From positions 1 to 31,053 of IMG/VR virus record IMGVR_UViG_3300003314_000005: a stretch of DNA of 31,053 bases, one strand, 5' to 3'. Positions 14,185 through 22,375 of this stretch are shown here, piece after piece. Origin of the DNA: a virus. The notes below the pieces were generated by a model, which was not told the DNA's origin, ran no database searches, and saw only the letters and a program-made list of their open reading frames with translations. A program made the position numbers and the translations under genes. The stretch's first letter is position 1. The number at the start of each line of letters is the position of its first letter.

Positions 14185-15156
14185 TCACGCCTCGGGTTTC
14201 TGCGCCGGGGTAACTGACTGATCCTTCTCAGCGTCGTTATGATACCCAGCGCCGCCATTCAGCCCCCAAGTGGAGGGGCAGTCATTGTAGAAGAAACAGC
14301 GACCGTCGCCGTAGTGGCAGAGGGGCTGTTCCTCGTAGTCGAAGTTCTCGATCTCGGGAGCCTGCTGCATCCCCTCAACAGCTGAGAGAATTACATTTCG
14401 GCGTTCGTAGTCAGGGTACGGACTGACCACCAGATCATCATTCTGGGGGTAGTAGCCGGCGACAGCGACGACCTTGTGGTCGAAGCTCTCGTCCTCCTCG
14501 AACAACCAGCCGTAGAATTCACCCTCCAGATAGATACCCTCGTCGCGGTACTTCGGATCTTCCGTCTTCCCCGTCTTGTAGTCGAGAATGACTACGCCTT
14601 CATCCTCATCCACACCAGGAACCGTCGCGGCATGGAGAACAACGTCAGCGTATCCCATCCACGGAATGTCGCCAGTAGGCGGTTCTTCAAGACGACCTTC
14701 GACCTCTACCCCGAGGGGAAGCCAGTAGTCGAGGGCGATCTCTGGAGTCGCACGATCATCGCCATCGAGCTTATCATGTCGAGCGGCGTCCATCGCCAAG
14801 TCCCACCGATCCTCTTCGAACATCCAGAAGTTCTCGACGTGGGGAGTGAGCCATTGGTGGTAGTCGCGCCAGTTCTCCATCAGATCAGCGAACCGATCTG
14901 GCCGCTCACCATTCTCCTCAACGAACTCAATGAGGTTGAGGTGGAAGTCTTCATAGGCGCGGTGAATCCGACTCCCTTTCGTCGTGTGGAAACTGCCGGG
15001 TGAACGATTCTCACACCAGTACGCGAGGTAGAACTTCCGTGGACAGTTGAGATACTTCTTGATGCGGGACTTGGAGACGTGTTCCAGTCCGTTCTCTCGC
15101 ATTTCATCCGAAACGGTCGGGTCGATTGGGTCGCCTGAGTCTGTTAGATTACTCAT
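14185..15156 (-). CDS. Cas4/RecB-like PD-(D/E)XK exonuclease with Fe-S cysteines
   Basis: 323 aa. His65 (GSRIHRAYE), Asp171 (GYADVV), Asp192-Tyr-Lys194 (ILDYKTGK) and a Glu/Tyr helix (EGEFYGW, 211-217) match the Cas4/AddB nuclease core. Cys38 (LNCPRKF) plus three C-terminal cysteines (CHYGDGRCFFYNDC) form the four-ligand Fe-S arrangement of that group. No CRISPR array or other cas gene is near, so this is a replication/recombination end-processing nuclease as in other archaeal viruses. Start overlaps the 54-aa gene end. Confidence 0.88.
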   Translation of the reverse strand: MSNLTDSGDPIDPTVSDEMRENGLEHVSKSRIKKYLNCPRKFYLAYWCENRSPGSFHTTKGSRIHRAYEDFHLNLIEFVEENGERPDRFADLMENWRDYHQWLTPHVENFWMFEEDRWDLAMDAARHDKLDGDDRATPEIALDYWLPLGVEVEGRLEEPPTGDIPWMGYADVVLHAATVPGVDEDEGVVILDYKTGKTEDPKYRDEGIYLEGEFYGWLFEEDESFDHKVVAVAGYYPQNDDLVVSPYPDYERRNVILSAVEGMQQAPEIENFDYEEQPLCHYGDGRCFFYNDCPSTWGLNGGAGYHNDAEKDQSVTPAQKPEA

Positions 15157-15313
15157 TTACCATGTCCTCCAATTCGGCGACGTGTTCCGTGATTTCCGCT
15201 GCATAGAGTGCGCCGTCCTTTCGTTCGAATTCGATTACCGAACGATCCTGAGAAGCTGCGTGAGAAAGAACCTCAATGAGCTTCGCCTTCGTCTCTTTGG
15301 GTAGGTCCGTCAC
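15149..15313 (-). CDS. Hypothetical protein, GTG start (54 aa)
   Basis: GTG at 15313 overlaps the preceding stop (GTGA). Reads MTDLPKETKAKLIEVLSHAA...ALYAAEITEHVAELEDMVNE: helix, two strands, helix. Its stop overlaps the nuclease start. Unknown function. Confidence 0.55.
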   Translation of the reverse strand: MTDLPKETKAKLIEVLSHAASQDRSVIEFERKDGALYAAEITEHVAELEDMVNE

Positions 15314-15474
15314 GAGAAGAGCTTCTCCACGTTCACGTTTGCAGTAGCCATTCGCCGATGCTTGGAGTCGAACATTTCATCGTACTTCTCGTTCGTCTGC
15401 TCCGCCTCAGCAATCGAACATTCAATCTCACCAGCCAGTTCGTCGATTTCGTCGTGTAGGTCTTCTTCCGTCAT
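15310..15474 (-). CDS. Hypothetical coiled-coil protein (54 aa)
   Basis: MTEEDLHDEIDELAGEIECS then IAEAEQTNEKYDEMFDSKHR: heptad-like acidic helices, probably a small coiled coil. ATGA overlap with the DUF6378-like gene upstream and GTGA overlap downstream. Confidence 0.6.
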   Translation of the reverse strand: MTEEDLHDEIDELAGEIECSIAEAEQTNEKYDEMFDSKHRRMATANVNVEKLFS

Positions 15475-15746
15475 TGTCGAAATTCGTTAGCGAAATTCGT
15501 GTAGCCGAGTCGGTCACGGTAGTCGTCTTCATTGTATTCCCCACCCTGCGCGCGGGCGAGCTTGAACAGGGCCATCATTTCAGCTACGTCAGCCTTGTTC
15601 AACTCCTCGAACAGCTTCCCCTCAATGTCGAGATACGTCGACCAGTAGTTCGCAATTCGACCGAAGCTATCCTCCGGTGAGCCATGAGTTTCTGATTTTC
15701 CTTCGGCGATCTCTGCGGCTTCTCTGAGAAGTTGTGTATCGTTCAT
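15471..15746 (-). CDS. DUF6378-like conserved phage protein (91 aa)
   Basis: EAAEIAEGKSETHGSPEDSF, IANYWSTYL, ADVAEMMALFKLAR and DDYRDRLGYTNFA follow the pattern of a small helical family found in many phages (DUF6378). The recurring GSPEDNF, DVA.MM.L.K.AR and D...D..GY positions could form a metal- or nucleotide-binding bundle, similar in spirit to MazG-type pyrophosphatases, but activity is not established. Overlaps both neighbours by four bases. Confidence 0.7.
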   Translation of the reverse strand: MNDTQLLREAAEIAEGKSETHGSPEDSFGRIANYWSTYLDIEGKLFEELNKADVAEMMALFKLARAQGGEYNEDDYRDRLGYTNFANEFRQ

Positions 15747-16096
15747 ATATCCTCCATCTCTCGTCGTCGGTGGTCAGTATCTTTTCCACAAGTCGGACAG
15801 TTCATTGAGATTGACTTCCCCCGATCCTTCTGGGAAATAACGTCCGACTCTACTTCCGAACAGGAAGAACAGCGATACCGGAAGGCGTCGTCCACCCCTC
15901 TAACAGTCGACCGAACAATTCGACCCGACTTGATGAGCTTTTGCTCTCCCTCAAAGTAGAACTTCACCGAACCATTCGGGAGGTTCATCGCGTCGAGAAC
16001 GTTCTCGTACTCTTGGAAGTCGGTCAATTCACCGTCTTCTTCTTTGGCGACGTGGATTGAGTGAGCAATCCCGTCTGTCCCGTTGTCAGAAACCAT
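15743..16096 (-). CDS. Protein with C-terminal zinc ribbon (117 aa)
   Basis: N-terminal half (about 1-75) is acidic and strand-rich (GSVKFYFEGEQKLIKSGRIV). The C-terminus carries CSSC (about 77-80) and CPTC (about 100-103), a zinc ribbon, followed by basic residues. Could bind nucleic acid or the replication apparatus. Function not recognised. Confidence 0.75.
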   Translation of the reverse strand: MVSDNGTDGIAHSIHVAKEEDGELTDFQEYENVLDAMNLPNGSVKFYFEGEQKLIKSGRIVRSTVRGVDDAFRYRCSSCSEVESDVISQKDRGKSISMNCPTCGKDTDHRRREMEDI

Positions 16097-16120
16097 GACC
16101 CGTATAAAAAACCGCGTCCG

Positions 16121-16462
16121 TTACTCCGAAAGGAAACCGGAGTATTCGCCATCGCGTTTCCCCAGCAGCTCCATGTCCCCCCGATGAAGTCTCAGATACA
16201 CGCCGAAGGCACCGTTAGACATGTCCATCAAGATAGCTTGGAGGGCTTCATCCTCCACTTCCTTCGACGCCTCAGAAAGCGTCTGTGAAAGTGAGAGGGA
16301 ACCAGACTTGTAGCTATCCAGTTCTGCGTGAGCAGTCTGAATGTCGGTAGCGATCTGAGAAAGAGTGGAAGGTTTCCCAGAAACCTCGACGGTTTCTGAC
16401 TCCATTAACTCAGAGACTCGTTCCTCATCAGCATCTACGTCAACGATATGTTCCTTTTGCAT
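16121..16462 (-). CDS. Hypothetical helical protein (113 aa)
   Basis: ATG at 16462 lies one base past the upstream stop; a GTG at 16474 is an alternative. Acidic N-terminus, long helices (LSQIATDIQTAHAELDSYKS), then GAFGVYLRLHRGDMELLGK. No domain recognised. Confidence 0.7.
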   Translation of the reverse strand: MQKEHIVDVDADEERVSELMESETVEVSGKPSTLSQIATDIQTAHAELDSYKSGSLSLSQTLSEASKEVEDEALQAILMDMSNGAFGVYLRLHRGDMELLGKRDGEYSGFLSE

Positions 16463-16463
16463 G

Positions 16464-16874
16464 TTAATCGTCACTCATCCTGCCAGCCGCCTTCGGATCT
16501 CGCACGAGATTGTCCGTCGCCTTCGAATCAGAACAGAGAAGCCCACACTCAGGACACATAGTATCCCCATCATACTTCCTCGCAGCAACATCGCACTCAG
16601 GACAGTACGTAGTCTTCTCCTTGATCTCCTTCTTCAAAACCGCACCTCTGGGGGCATCATACGTAACCGGAATGAACTCGTCGTAGTACCCCTCCATCAG
16701 CTCACCGTTCACCATTCGGTCACGGTGATAGTGGCGGAGGCGAGTCGGCAACCACCCACTATTCTGCTCAAACGCGAAGGAGTGGAGTGCCCACTTGTCG
16801 TGGACCCCATCGCCACTTCTCATTTCCAACGTGTCAGCTCTGGCCGCATTGTCGATAATCTGAGTTTCGTCCAT
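16464..16874 (-). CDS. Zinc-ribbon protein (136 aa), first gene of the polB unit
   Basis: C-terminal CPECDVAARKYDGDTMCPECGLLC (about 90-113) has two CPEC knuckles and an extra Cys, a typical zinc ribbon. The N-terminal part contains an HSFAFEQNSGWLPTRLRHYH stretch of unknown fold. It opens the 16.9-9.4 kb unit directly behind a TATA-like box, so an early regulatory role is possible. Confidence 0.75.
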   Translation of the reverse strand: MDETQIIDNAARADTLEMRSGDGVHDKWALHSFAFEQNSGWLPTRLRHYHRDRMVNGELMEGYYDEFIPVTYDAPRGAVLKKEIKEKTTYCPECDVAARKYDGDTMCPECGLLCSDSKATDNLVRDPKAAGRMSDD

Positions 16875-16888
16875 TAAGGAATTAGAGT

Positions 16889-16934
16889 CTCTACTGTTTC
16901 AACTATAGTTACCACATTAAGTCTTTCCAAAGAC
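16889..16934 (-). promoter_or_regulatory. Putative promoter of the polB unit, with dyad
   Basis: On the minus strand AACTATAGTTGAAACAGTAG lies about 30 bp before the 16874 start. GTCTTTCCAAAGAC (16921-16934) is a near-perfect dyad beside it. ATTAAGTCTTT recalls the block in the five-copy element but the full core is absent. Confidence 0.45.
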
Positions 16935-16954
16935 AGGCTGGCGACCTTTACTCC

Positions 16955-18148
16955 TTAGGCCGAAGGTTCATACTGAACGTCGTAGCTCCAGGTCTTTGGC
17001 TGGTCGTCCCCAACTCCATGAACCGTACTCATGGGCATCGACCACTCGGAGATCGACTCTTCGAAGTCGTCCGGGGGCTTGATACTGCCCGAGCGAATGA
17101 CCGGCGCTTCCATCACTCGGTGCTGACCCTGAATGTGATAGTGTCCGAGGTAGGCAACGTCGAAGCCGTGCTGGAGCTTCCAACCCCGCCAGTCTCGCTT
17201 CTTCGCCGCAGTTCCAATGTGTTCACCGGCACCTTGACCGTGCCGAAGGTGAGCGTTATGCCCTCGCATCTCGAAGTTCGTGTATCCTGTTCGCTCATTT
17301 CGAATGAAGGTCACGTTGTCGTAGTCAGACGCTCGGACCAGCGCATCGAGCATCCGGTACACAATGTCGTCCCCGTTCGCCTTCTCCGAGGAACCGGAGA
17401 TTCGAATCTCGCCGTGGTTCCCCGTCTGACAGACGACTTGAACCGCTTCGAACTTCTCAGCGAGGCGCTGAATCTGATCGAAGTGAACGCTGGTCGCAAT
17501 GTCGATCTGCTCGTTGAAGTTCTTCTCCACTTCCCACGCCTGCCCCTCGTAGATACCAGAGCCGGTGATAATGTCACCGCCCATGATGTAGTGGACCGTG
17601 TGGAAGTTCCACCCAGCAGCCTCCTGCCGCTCAATGATTTCGAGCGTTCGAGTCACTCTGTGTCGAATCCGCTCGATGGCAGTCTCGGTGTTGAAGTGTT
17701 CGTTACCGTACTCGTCTTCAAGCAGGTCGCCGATGTGGTCGTCCGTAACGTGAATCGCCACGTCTTCATCGCCGCCAGAGGAGAGGGGTTCGACACTCAC
17801 AGCGGGGGCCGTCGCATTGAGGGCTTTGTCCAGCCGTTCACTCAGACTCTCAGCTGCGCTGTTCAGGCGCTTGGTCTTCGCGGCCTTCTTGGACACCGAG
17901 CCATACCCACTTGTCTCGTTCTGGTTGGTGGGGTGTTCCGTCTCTCGGATGTAGAATTCCTTTCCAGTATTACCGTCCACTTCCACCTTTCTCGAAGCGA
18001 TGGGCACTCCCTTTCGCTCGATGGAGGAGATGTGATCTCGGGAAGTTGAGAGTCCGAATCCGAAAGCATCAGACAGGACGTGGTGGGTCGCAGGAAGGAA
18101 TTCAACAATCTCGATCTCTCGCGGCGTTAGATTCTGTTTGTAGTTCAT
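16955..18148 (-). CDS. Calcineurin-like metallophosphoesterase (Mre11/SbcD-like) with N-terminal helix-turn-helix
   Basis: 397 aa. The N-terminal about 60 residues (LTPREIEIVEFL...TSRDHISSIERKGV) look like a winged helix for DNA contact. The phosphoesterase core shows TDDHIGDLL (DxH), MGGDIITGSG (GD), CQTGNHGEI (GNH), RHGQG and LGHYHIQG (GHxH), the complete two-metal ligand set. Mre11/SbcD nucleases process DNA ends; related phage proteins occur beside primases. No Rad50/SbcC partner is visible here. Overlaps the primase stop by four bases. Confidence 0.85.
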   Translation of the reverse strand: MNYKQNLTPREIEIVEFLPATHHVLSDAFGFGLSTSRDHISSIERKGVPIASRKVEVDGNTGKEFYIRETEHPTNQNETSGYGSVSKKAAKTKRLNSAAESLSERLDKALNATAPAVSVEPLSSGGDEDVAIHVTDDHIGDLLEDEYGNEHFNTETAIERIRHRVTRTLEIIERQEAAGWNFHTVHYIMGGDIITGSGIYEGQAWEVEKNFNEQIDIATSVHFDQIQRLAEKFEAVQVVCQTGNHGEIRISGSSEKANGDDIVYRMLDALVRASDYDNVTFIRNERTGYTNFEMRGHNAHLRHGQGAGEHIGTAAKKRDWRGWKLQHGFDVAYLGHYHIQGQHRVMEAPVIRSGSIKPPDDFEESISEWSMPMSTVHGVGDDQPKTWSYDVQYEPSA

Positions 18149-19371
18149 GTAGCAGATTTCTCTCGGTCGTAAATCGAACAGCTCGAATCGTTCATCGCAA
18201 CGCAGAATTCAGAAGCGTCTTCCCAGACGTTCTTACAAGTGAACGGACCATCGTATCGGGAGATCAAGTCCTTCACCATAGAGCGGGTTTGTCCTTCACG
18301 CCATCCGTCGATGGGACTGAAGAACTTGACAATCACCTCAATGGGGACTTGCTTCTGGATCAACTCCTTCATCACCTGAATCTCCATTACTCGTGATTGG
18401 TATCCGTAGTTGTAGGCATCATCCCGCTCAACAAACGCCATTATACAGGGTTTGTTTGAGACGAGAAGTGGAATATCGGAGACGGAAATCCGCTCGTTCG
18501 CACTTTCGGAATAGTCCTTCACTTTCCGAGGATTCCGTTTCTTAGACCCACTTCGGGAGTGTTTACTGTTGGCGTCAGTAGTCCGGATCTTCAAAGAAAG
18601 CTCTTCAGTAGCTTCCGTCGACGGAACTCGCTCATATCCCGCCGGTAGTTCACGAGGGCCAGAAGTCAACTCCAGATACTTCTCCGGAGTCATGGTCGCA
18701 AGCTCCTCGATAGTAACCGGGACACACCAACTCTCCTCAACGTGACCAGCACCAGGATGAATGGTGTTTGGGTGACGGACAAGTCGAGCGAGATCTGAGG
18801 AGTCAACGTCAACCCACGGATCAATGTTAATCCCGCCAGCGATTTCGTCCAGCTGGCTAATCATCCCCTCACCATACTGCTTCAGCCCTTCTACGAATTG
18901 AAGGTACGAACCATTGTCAGGGTGGATTGGTTCGAAATCGAAGAACAGGTGAACCCCCTTATGGCCGGAGAGTGACGCTCGCCAATGCTCAGCCTTCCCC
19001 GACTCAATGAGCTTCTCCGCAACGAGTTGCACACGGATTAGCAAGTCGCTCATCGAACGTTTCCACGCATTGAGGGAGTGGTTCCCCTCTCGGTACTCGG
19101 AGTCTGATGGAATGTCGAAATCCACGAAGATGGTATCTACTTCGGGAATGTTCTCTCCATCATCCGTGTGACCACGAGGGAAGGAATATGTTGAAACGAA
19201 CCCCGGATTCCCAGCCTCCATTGCATCGAGGAGGTTAGTTACCATTTCCGCTCGACCCGTCACCGGCTCTTGATACTTCGTTTTACTACTCGCTTGCCTC
19301 GGGAAGTCCGAACTGATCGTCGGGCACCAGACCTTCGAGGCGTTCCATAGAGCTTTCTTTTGGTTGGTCAT
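18145..19371 (-). CDS. Archaeo-eukaryotic primase (PriS-like)
   Basis: 408 aa. Catalytic DxD in FVDFDIPSD (Asp84, Asp86), SGHKGVH (135-141) for nucleotide phosphate binding, and WVDVDSSDLARLVRHP (186-201) with the third acidic residue and the basic motif. This is the AEP catalytic triad. The C-terminal region (about 300-408, with RDDAYNYGYQSRVME) may be an attached helical PriCT/large-subunit-like domain. It synthesises primers for PolB. Gene order AAA+ ATPase, primase, Mre11-like on one strand indicates a replication operon. Confidence 0.9.
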   Translation of the reverse strand: MTNQKKALWNASKVWCPTISSDFPRQASSKTKYQEPVTGRAEMVTNLLDAMEAGNPGFVSTYSFPRGHTDDGENIPEVDTIFVDFDIPSDSEYREGNHSLNAWKRSMSDLLIRVQLVAEKLIESGKAEHWRASLSGHKGVHLFFDFEPIHPDNGSYLQFVEGLKQYGEGMISQLDEIAGGINIDPWVDVDSSDLARLVRHPNTIHPGAGHVEESWCVPVTIEELATMTPEKYLELTSGPRELPAGYERVPSTEATEELSLKIRTTDANSKHSRSGSKKRNPRKVKDYSESANERISVSDIPLLVSNKPCIMAFVERDDAYNYGYQSRVMEIQVMKELIQKQVPIEVIVKFFSPIDGWREGQTRSMVKDLISRYDGPFTCKNVWEDASEFCVAMNDSSCSIYDREKSAT

Positions 19372-19374
19372 TCA

Positions 19375-20802
19375 TTATCCGAGAGTCCCCTGCGCTTCAC
19401 CACCGGAGGAATCTCCACCGTAGAGATCTTCGGAGAACACGTCTTCTTCCTCCTTCTCCTCCTGTTCCTCGACCTTCTCTTCAAGGAGGTTCTGATTCGT
19501 GATGTTCAGCTTCTCTCCCGTGAACGGATGAGTCACGAACAGCCCGTCACCCTGACAGTACCGCTCAATGTACTCATCCGCAACTTCCTCGGGGAGGTTG
19601 TCACGAGCAGCCTGCTTGGTATCCTCGACGAGTTCCTCCCAGTTCATCCGAACCTCTCGGCTGGCGTTCTGGGCGAAGGGCGTCTTGTCCCACAGGACAG
19701 GGTTTGAATCCTGATCTTTCCGGACGTACCCCTTCGTCAGCATGTTGTTGAGAGCGGATGCAACGTCTCGGTTGGTGATATTCCACCCTTCATCTCGCAT
19801 CTCCATCTGAACCTCAGCCTTCGACATTCCACCATCCGAATCCCGAATGAGATTCAGCATGGCGAAGTCTTCATCACGGAGGTTGAGAGCCGAGAGAACC
19901 ATCTGCTCCCCGAAGATCCGCATCCCGTACCACACGTCAGCTGGTGTGATTAGGAGTGAAGCGGATTCATTCTGATCCGGGAGGTTCACCTCCATGCGAT
20001 CTTCATAATGGAAGAGCGCAATCGAGCGGATGAACTTCATCAGCCGGGGGAAGTCCTGCCGAGCTTCCGTGAAGTGCTGCGGCATTGGGTTCTGGTTGTC
20101 CAGCGCAAGACCAGGAATCTCGAACGTATCACCGTTCGGACCTTGGTCGCTGGCATACAACTTCACCGGAATCCCACCAACGTAATCACGGATAATGTCC
20201 CGCTCTTCGTCCGTGAAGTTCGGCTCGTAGTACCCCGACATTCGCTTCGCCTGCATCGTGTTGACCTTCTCGGTCAGCTCCTTTGAGGAGTCAATGCTCA
20301 CCGTTAGCGCCCGGTTTCGAAGCTCGGGGTAGTCGTTGAGATCGACCTGCTCGTTGTCAGATGCAACGAACATCACGAAACAGTCGGGCGGGGTGAGCGT
20401 CATACTCTCCGTCGCCCCACCACCACCCGTCGTTCGGGTGTGGGTGATTGTGTTGCCCTCGCCGTGAGCCTTCATAATTTCTTCAAGATGCGCCTTGTCG
20501 TCCAGAGTCGCAATGTCAGGGTAACGGTGTACCCGAGCGTTGTTCATCGCGTCTTCATTCTCGTAGAGGGCCGTCTTCGAGGTCGAGGTAGGAACCTTGA
20601 ATACCACGTCGTCGGGCATGCAATAGTTCGAAGCGTCGACCACGAAGTCCTTCCCCCCACGAGAGAGTCCGGTCATGGCTACGAATCCTCCTTTGAGGAA
20701 TGAGAGAAACACAACGAGTTGCGTGTCCCGTTCCCCAACAAGGCCGAAGTCACGACTCAACTGGCTAATGTCGTAGAGTGACGGAGTGTAGTTTTCGTCC
20801 AT
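19375..20802 (-). CDS. AAA+ ATPase, candidate replicative helicase or loader
   Basis: 475 aa. P-loop MTGLSRGGKDF (43-53) with Lys51 but Asp52 where Ser/Thr is usual. IATLDDKAHLEEIMK around 98-112 is a Walker-B-like region, FVMFVASDNEQVDLN a sensor-1-like strand, and YPELRNRALT an arginine-finger region. The C-terminal third has a winged-helix-like segment (DGGMSKAEVQMEMRDEGWN) and ends in an EEQEEKEEEDV acidic tail. Directly precedes the primase, so it most likely supplies helicase or loading activity. An MCM or SF3 assignment is not certain. Confidence 0.75.
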   Translation of the reverse strand: MDENYTPSLYDISQLSRDFGLVGERDTQLVVFLSFLKGGFVAMTGLSRGGKDFVVDASNYCMPDDVVFKVPTSTSKTALYENEDAMNNARVHRYPDIATLDDKAHLEEIMKAHGEGNTITHTRTTGGGGATESMTLTPPDCFVMFVASDNEQVDLNDYPELRNRALTVSIDSSKELTEKVNTMQAKRMSGYYEPNFTDEERDIIRDYVGGIPVKLYASDQGPNGDTFEIPGLALDNQNPMPQHFTEARQDFPRLMKFIRSIALFHYEDRMEVNLPDQNESASLLITPADVWYGMRIFGEQMVLSALNLRDEDFAMLNLIRDSDGGMSKAEVQMEMRDEGWNITNRDVASALNNMLTKGYVRKDQDSNPVLWDKTPFAQNASREVRMNWEELVEDTKQAARDNLPEEVADEYIERYCQGDGLFVTHPFTGEKLNITNQNLLEEKVEEQEEKEEEDVFSEDLYGGDSSGGEAQGTLG

Positions 20803-20862
20803 TGAGTCAGGTATCGCGCCGCAATTGTTTCGGAGAATTTCAATGTCCTATTTCATGGCCTA

Positions 20863-20875
20863 CCTCCGTACTATA
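20863..20875 (-). promoter_or_regulatory. TATA-like box ahead of the primase operon
   Basis: CCTCCGTACTATA (minus strand TATAGTACGGAGG) recurs almost unchanged in element copies 3 and 4 (22650, 25408) but without the CTTAAAGATACCG block. About 60 bp before the 20802 start. Confidence 0.5.
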
Positions 20876-20902
20876 CCGCTCTAAGAATCAGCATGAAGGG
20901 CG

Positions 20903-21184
20903 CTAATCCTCCTTGCGAGCGTAGCTCTCCTTCCGCTTCGCGTGACCCTTCTCCACCGTATCCCAACACAGCTCTTGGAGAACAGCCACAGTCGCTTCCT
21001 GCGAGGATCCTTCTGGAACAGGTGCCGCGAGTCCAGTCTTCACCTCGTCCGGTTCGTACTCCTGATGCTGGCGCTTGGCACCAGCCTCAGCGTAAGCCAT
21101 GCCGACCGACTCGGCGATCTCCTGTACGTCAACCTCAGTCAAGTCATGGTCGCCGACAGCTTCGGCGATTGATTCATAATTCAT
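20903..21184 (-). CDS. Hypothetical protein (93 aa)
   Basis: MNYESIAEAVGDHDLTEVDV...: helical, with VAVLQELCWDTVEKGHAKR near the C-terminus. Overlaps the 36-aa zinc protein stop. No family recognised. Last gene of a three-gene unit led by the 307-aa acidic protein. Confidence 0.7.
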   Translation of the reverse strand: MNYESIAEAVGDHDLTEVDVQEIAESVGMAYAEAGAKRQHQEYEPDEVKTGLAAPVPEGSSQEATVAVLQELCWDTVEKGHAKRKESYARKED

Positions 21185-21291
21185 TGTATCTTTTGCGAGA
21201 ACGTATTACCACAATTCTCACAGTATATCGACTCCGAAAATGGAGTGGGAGCGTGTTCCTCTCCGCAATTCGGGCAGTTATGTTTCCACAC
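21181..21291 (-). CDS. Zinc-ribbon microprotein, GTG start (36 aa)
   Basis: MWKHNCPNCGEEHAPTPFSE...YCENCGNTFSQKIQ: two CxxC knuckles 16 residues apart. ATGA-type overlap with the 93-aa gene. The GTG at 21291 follows the 307-aa stop by eight bases. Nucleic-acid or protein binding likely; no family recognised. Confidence 0.6.
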   Translation of the reverse strand: MWKHNCPNCGEEHAPTPFSESIYCENCGNTFSQKIQ

Positions 21292-21299
21292 TAACCCGA

Positions 21300-22223
21300 C
21301 TAATCCATCCGACTCTCGACCTCAGCGATCACCGCGTCCAGGTCGTACTCATCAGCCTCGCCGTCCACGAGGTTCTCCACCTGATCCGGATCAGTCTCCT
21401 CGGTGCGGGCCATGAAGTCGATGATGCTGTCGGCGCTCTCAGGAACACCCTCAGGAAGCTCACCACCATCATCGTCGCCACCAACAGTACCGCCATCGGT
21501 ATCGTCGGTGTCGTCGGCGTCGTCGGTGCCGTCGTCGTCACCATTCTGGATGGTGATACCCGCACCAGTCTTCGCGTCGAGGATCACGGCGTCGGTGTAG
21601 GTAACTTCTTCATCCTCACCATCGGGAGTGAAGCTGTCGATCTTGAAGAAGAGGATCATACGACGGCCACGGAGATCGTCACGAAGCTCCAGCTTGTCTT
21701 CGTCTGCCCAGTTGTAGTCGTCTTCATCGTCGTCAATCACGTCATGGCCAGCCTTCGTGATGACCTTGAGGAAGGTTCGGAACTTCGTGCTGTTCCCAAG
21801 CGACATGCTCATGTCGCCCAGCTCGATGGTTTCCTCATCCTCGGTAGTGTACCCCTCAAGCTCGTAGGGGTAATCGTCTCCACCGAACTCCTCATTGATG
21901 CGCTCGTTCAGGTACTTCTCCTGAATCTCCTCGGCAAGCGTCCCGTCCTCGTTCGTCTGGAACCACTTCCCGAAGCCGAACACCTTCATCGTGTCGTCGT
22001 CGTCATCGTAGAAGCGGTCGTAGATCAGACCGTGGTGAACTTCCACATCGTCCACGTCCACGAAGACAGACTGACCGTACTGACTCCCGGTATACTCGTC
22101 AAGACGGGACACCTCAAAGGAGACAATCCCGTAGTTCGACAGCTTGAGGGAGTCGCGCTCCTCGTAGTCGCCGTTGTTCCCGCTGCTGCTACCGCTGTTG
22201 TAGTCCGTAGTGAGTAGACTCAT
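21300..22223 (-). CDS. Large acidic protein with Asp-rich linker (307 aa)
   Basis: The N-terminal about 210 residues are strand-rich (YGIVSFEVSRLDEY, VFVDVDDVEVHHG, RRMILFFKIDSF), compatible with a beta-barrel or OB-type domain. Then follows an Asp/Thr/Gly-rich linker (DDGTDDADDTDDTDGG, about 229-250) and a helical C-terminus. This domain-plus-acidic-tail layout resembles phage single-stranded DNA-binding proteins, and it lies next to the primase operon, but no OB motif is certain. Function inferred only. Confidence 0.75.
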   Translation of the reverse strand: MSLLTTDYNSGSSSGNNGDYEERDSLKLSNYGIVSFEVSRLDEYTGSQYGQSVFVDVDDVEVHHGLIYDRFYDDDDDTMKVFGFGKWFQTNEDGTLAEEIQEKYLNERINEEFGGDDYPYELEGYTTEDEETIELGDMSMSLGNSTKFRTFLKVITKAGHDVIDDDEDDYNWADEDKLELRDDLRGRRMILFFKIDSFTPDGEDEEVTYTDAVILDAKTGAGITIQNGDDDGTDDADDTDDTDGGTVGGDDDGGELPEGVPESADSIIDFMARTEETDPDQVENLVDGEADEYDLDAVIAEVESRMD

Positions 22224-22274
22224 TGAGTTAGGTTCTGTTGTCGCACCGTTGGTTATCAGTCAATTCAGCACCAA

Positions 22275-22298
22275 CTGTAGCGTATAATTTCGCTACAG
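22275..22298 (-). promoter_or_regulatory. Palindrome around a TATA-like sequence
   Basis: CTGTAGCG (22275-22282) and CGCTACAG (22291-22298) are perfect inverted repeats enclosing TATAATTT. Lies 52 bp before the 307-aa gene and 5 bp past tRNA-Tyr. It could be an operator over a promoter for the 307-aa unit or a terminator of the tRNA transcript. Confidence 0.5.
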
Positions 22299-22302
22299 GA
22301 AA

Positions 22303-22375
22303 TCGGAACCCCCGGGTTTGAACCGGGAACGGCGTGGTCTACAGCCACGTTCCCTTCCGAGTGGGATTGATTCCG
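22303..22375 (-). tRNA. tRNA-Tyr(GUA)
   Basis: Acceptor CGGAATC/GGTTCCG with the archaeal C1-G72 tyrosine identity pair, D stem TCCC/GGGA, anticodon arm CGTGG-CTGTAGA-CCACG (anticodon GTA), T arm CCCGG-TTCAAAC-CCGGG, discriminator A. Position 8 is A instead of the near-universal T, which is odd. No intron and no encoded CCA. Confidence 0.88.

Noticed and set aside
14185-15156. Cas4-like protein as a sign of a CRISPR locus
   Set aside because: No repeat-spacer array and no other cas gene in the window; viral Cas4-like nucleases are common without CRISPR.
17018-18049. 343-codon plus-strand frame opposite the Mre11-like gene
   Set aside because: Antisense shadow of a gene with a full metallophosphoesterase motif set; its residues show no domain and a biased composition.
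21240-22217. 325-codon plus-strand frame opposite the 307-aa acidic protein
   Set aside because: Val/Ile-rich mirror of Asp/Glu codons on the minus strand; no start context and no coupling with neighbours.
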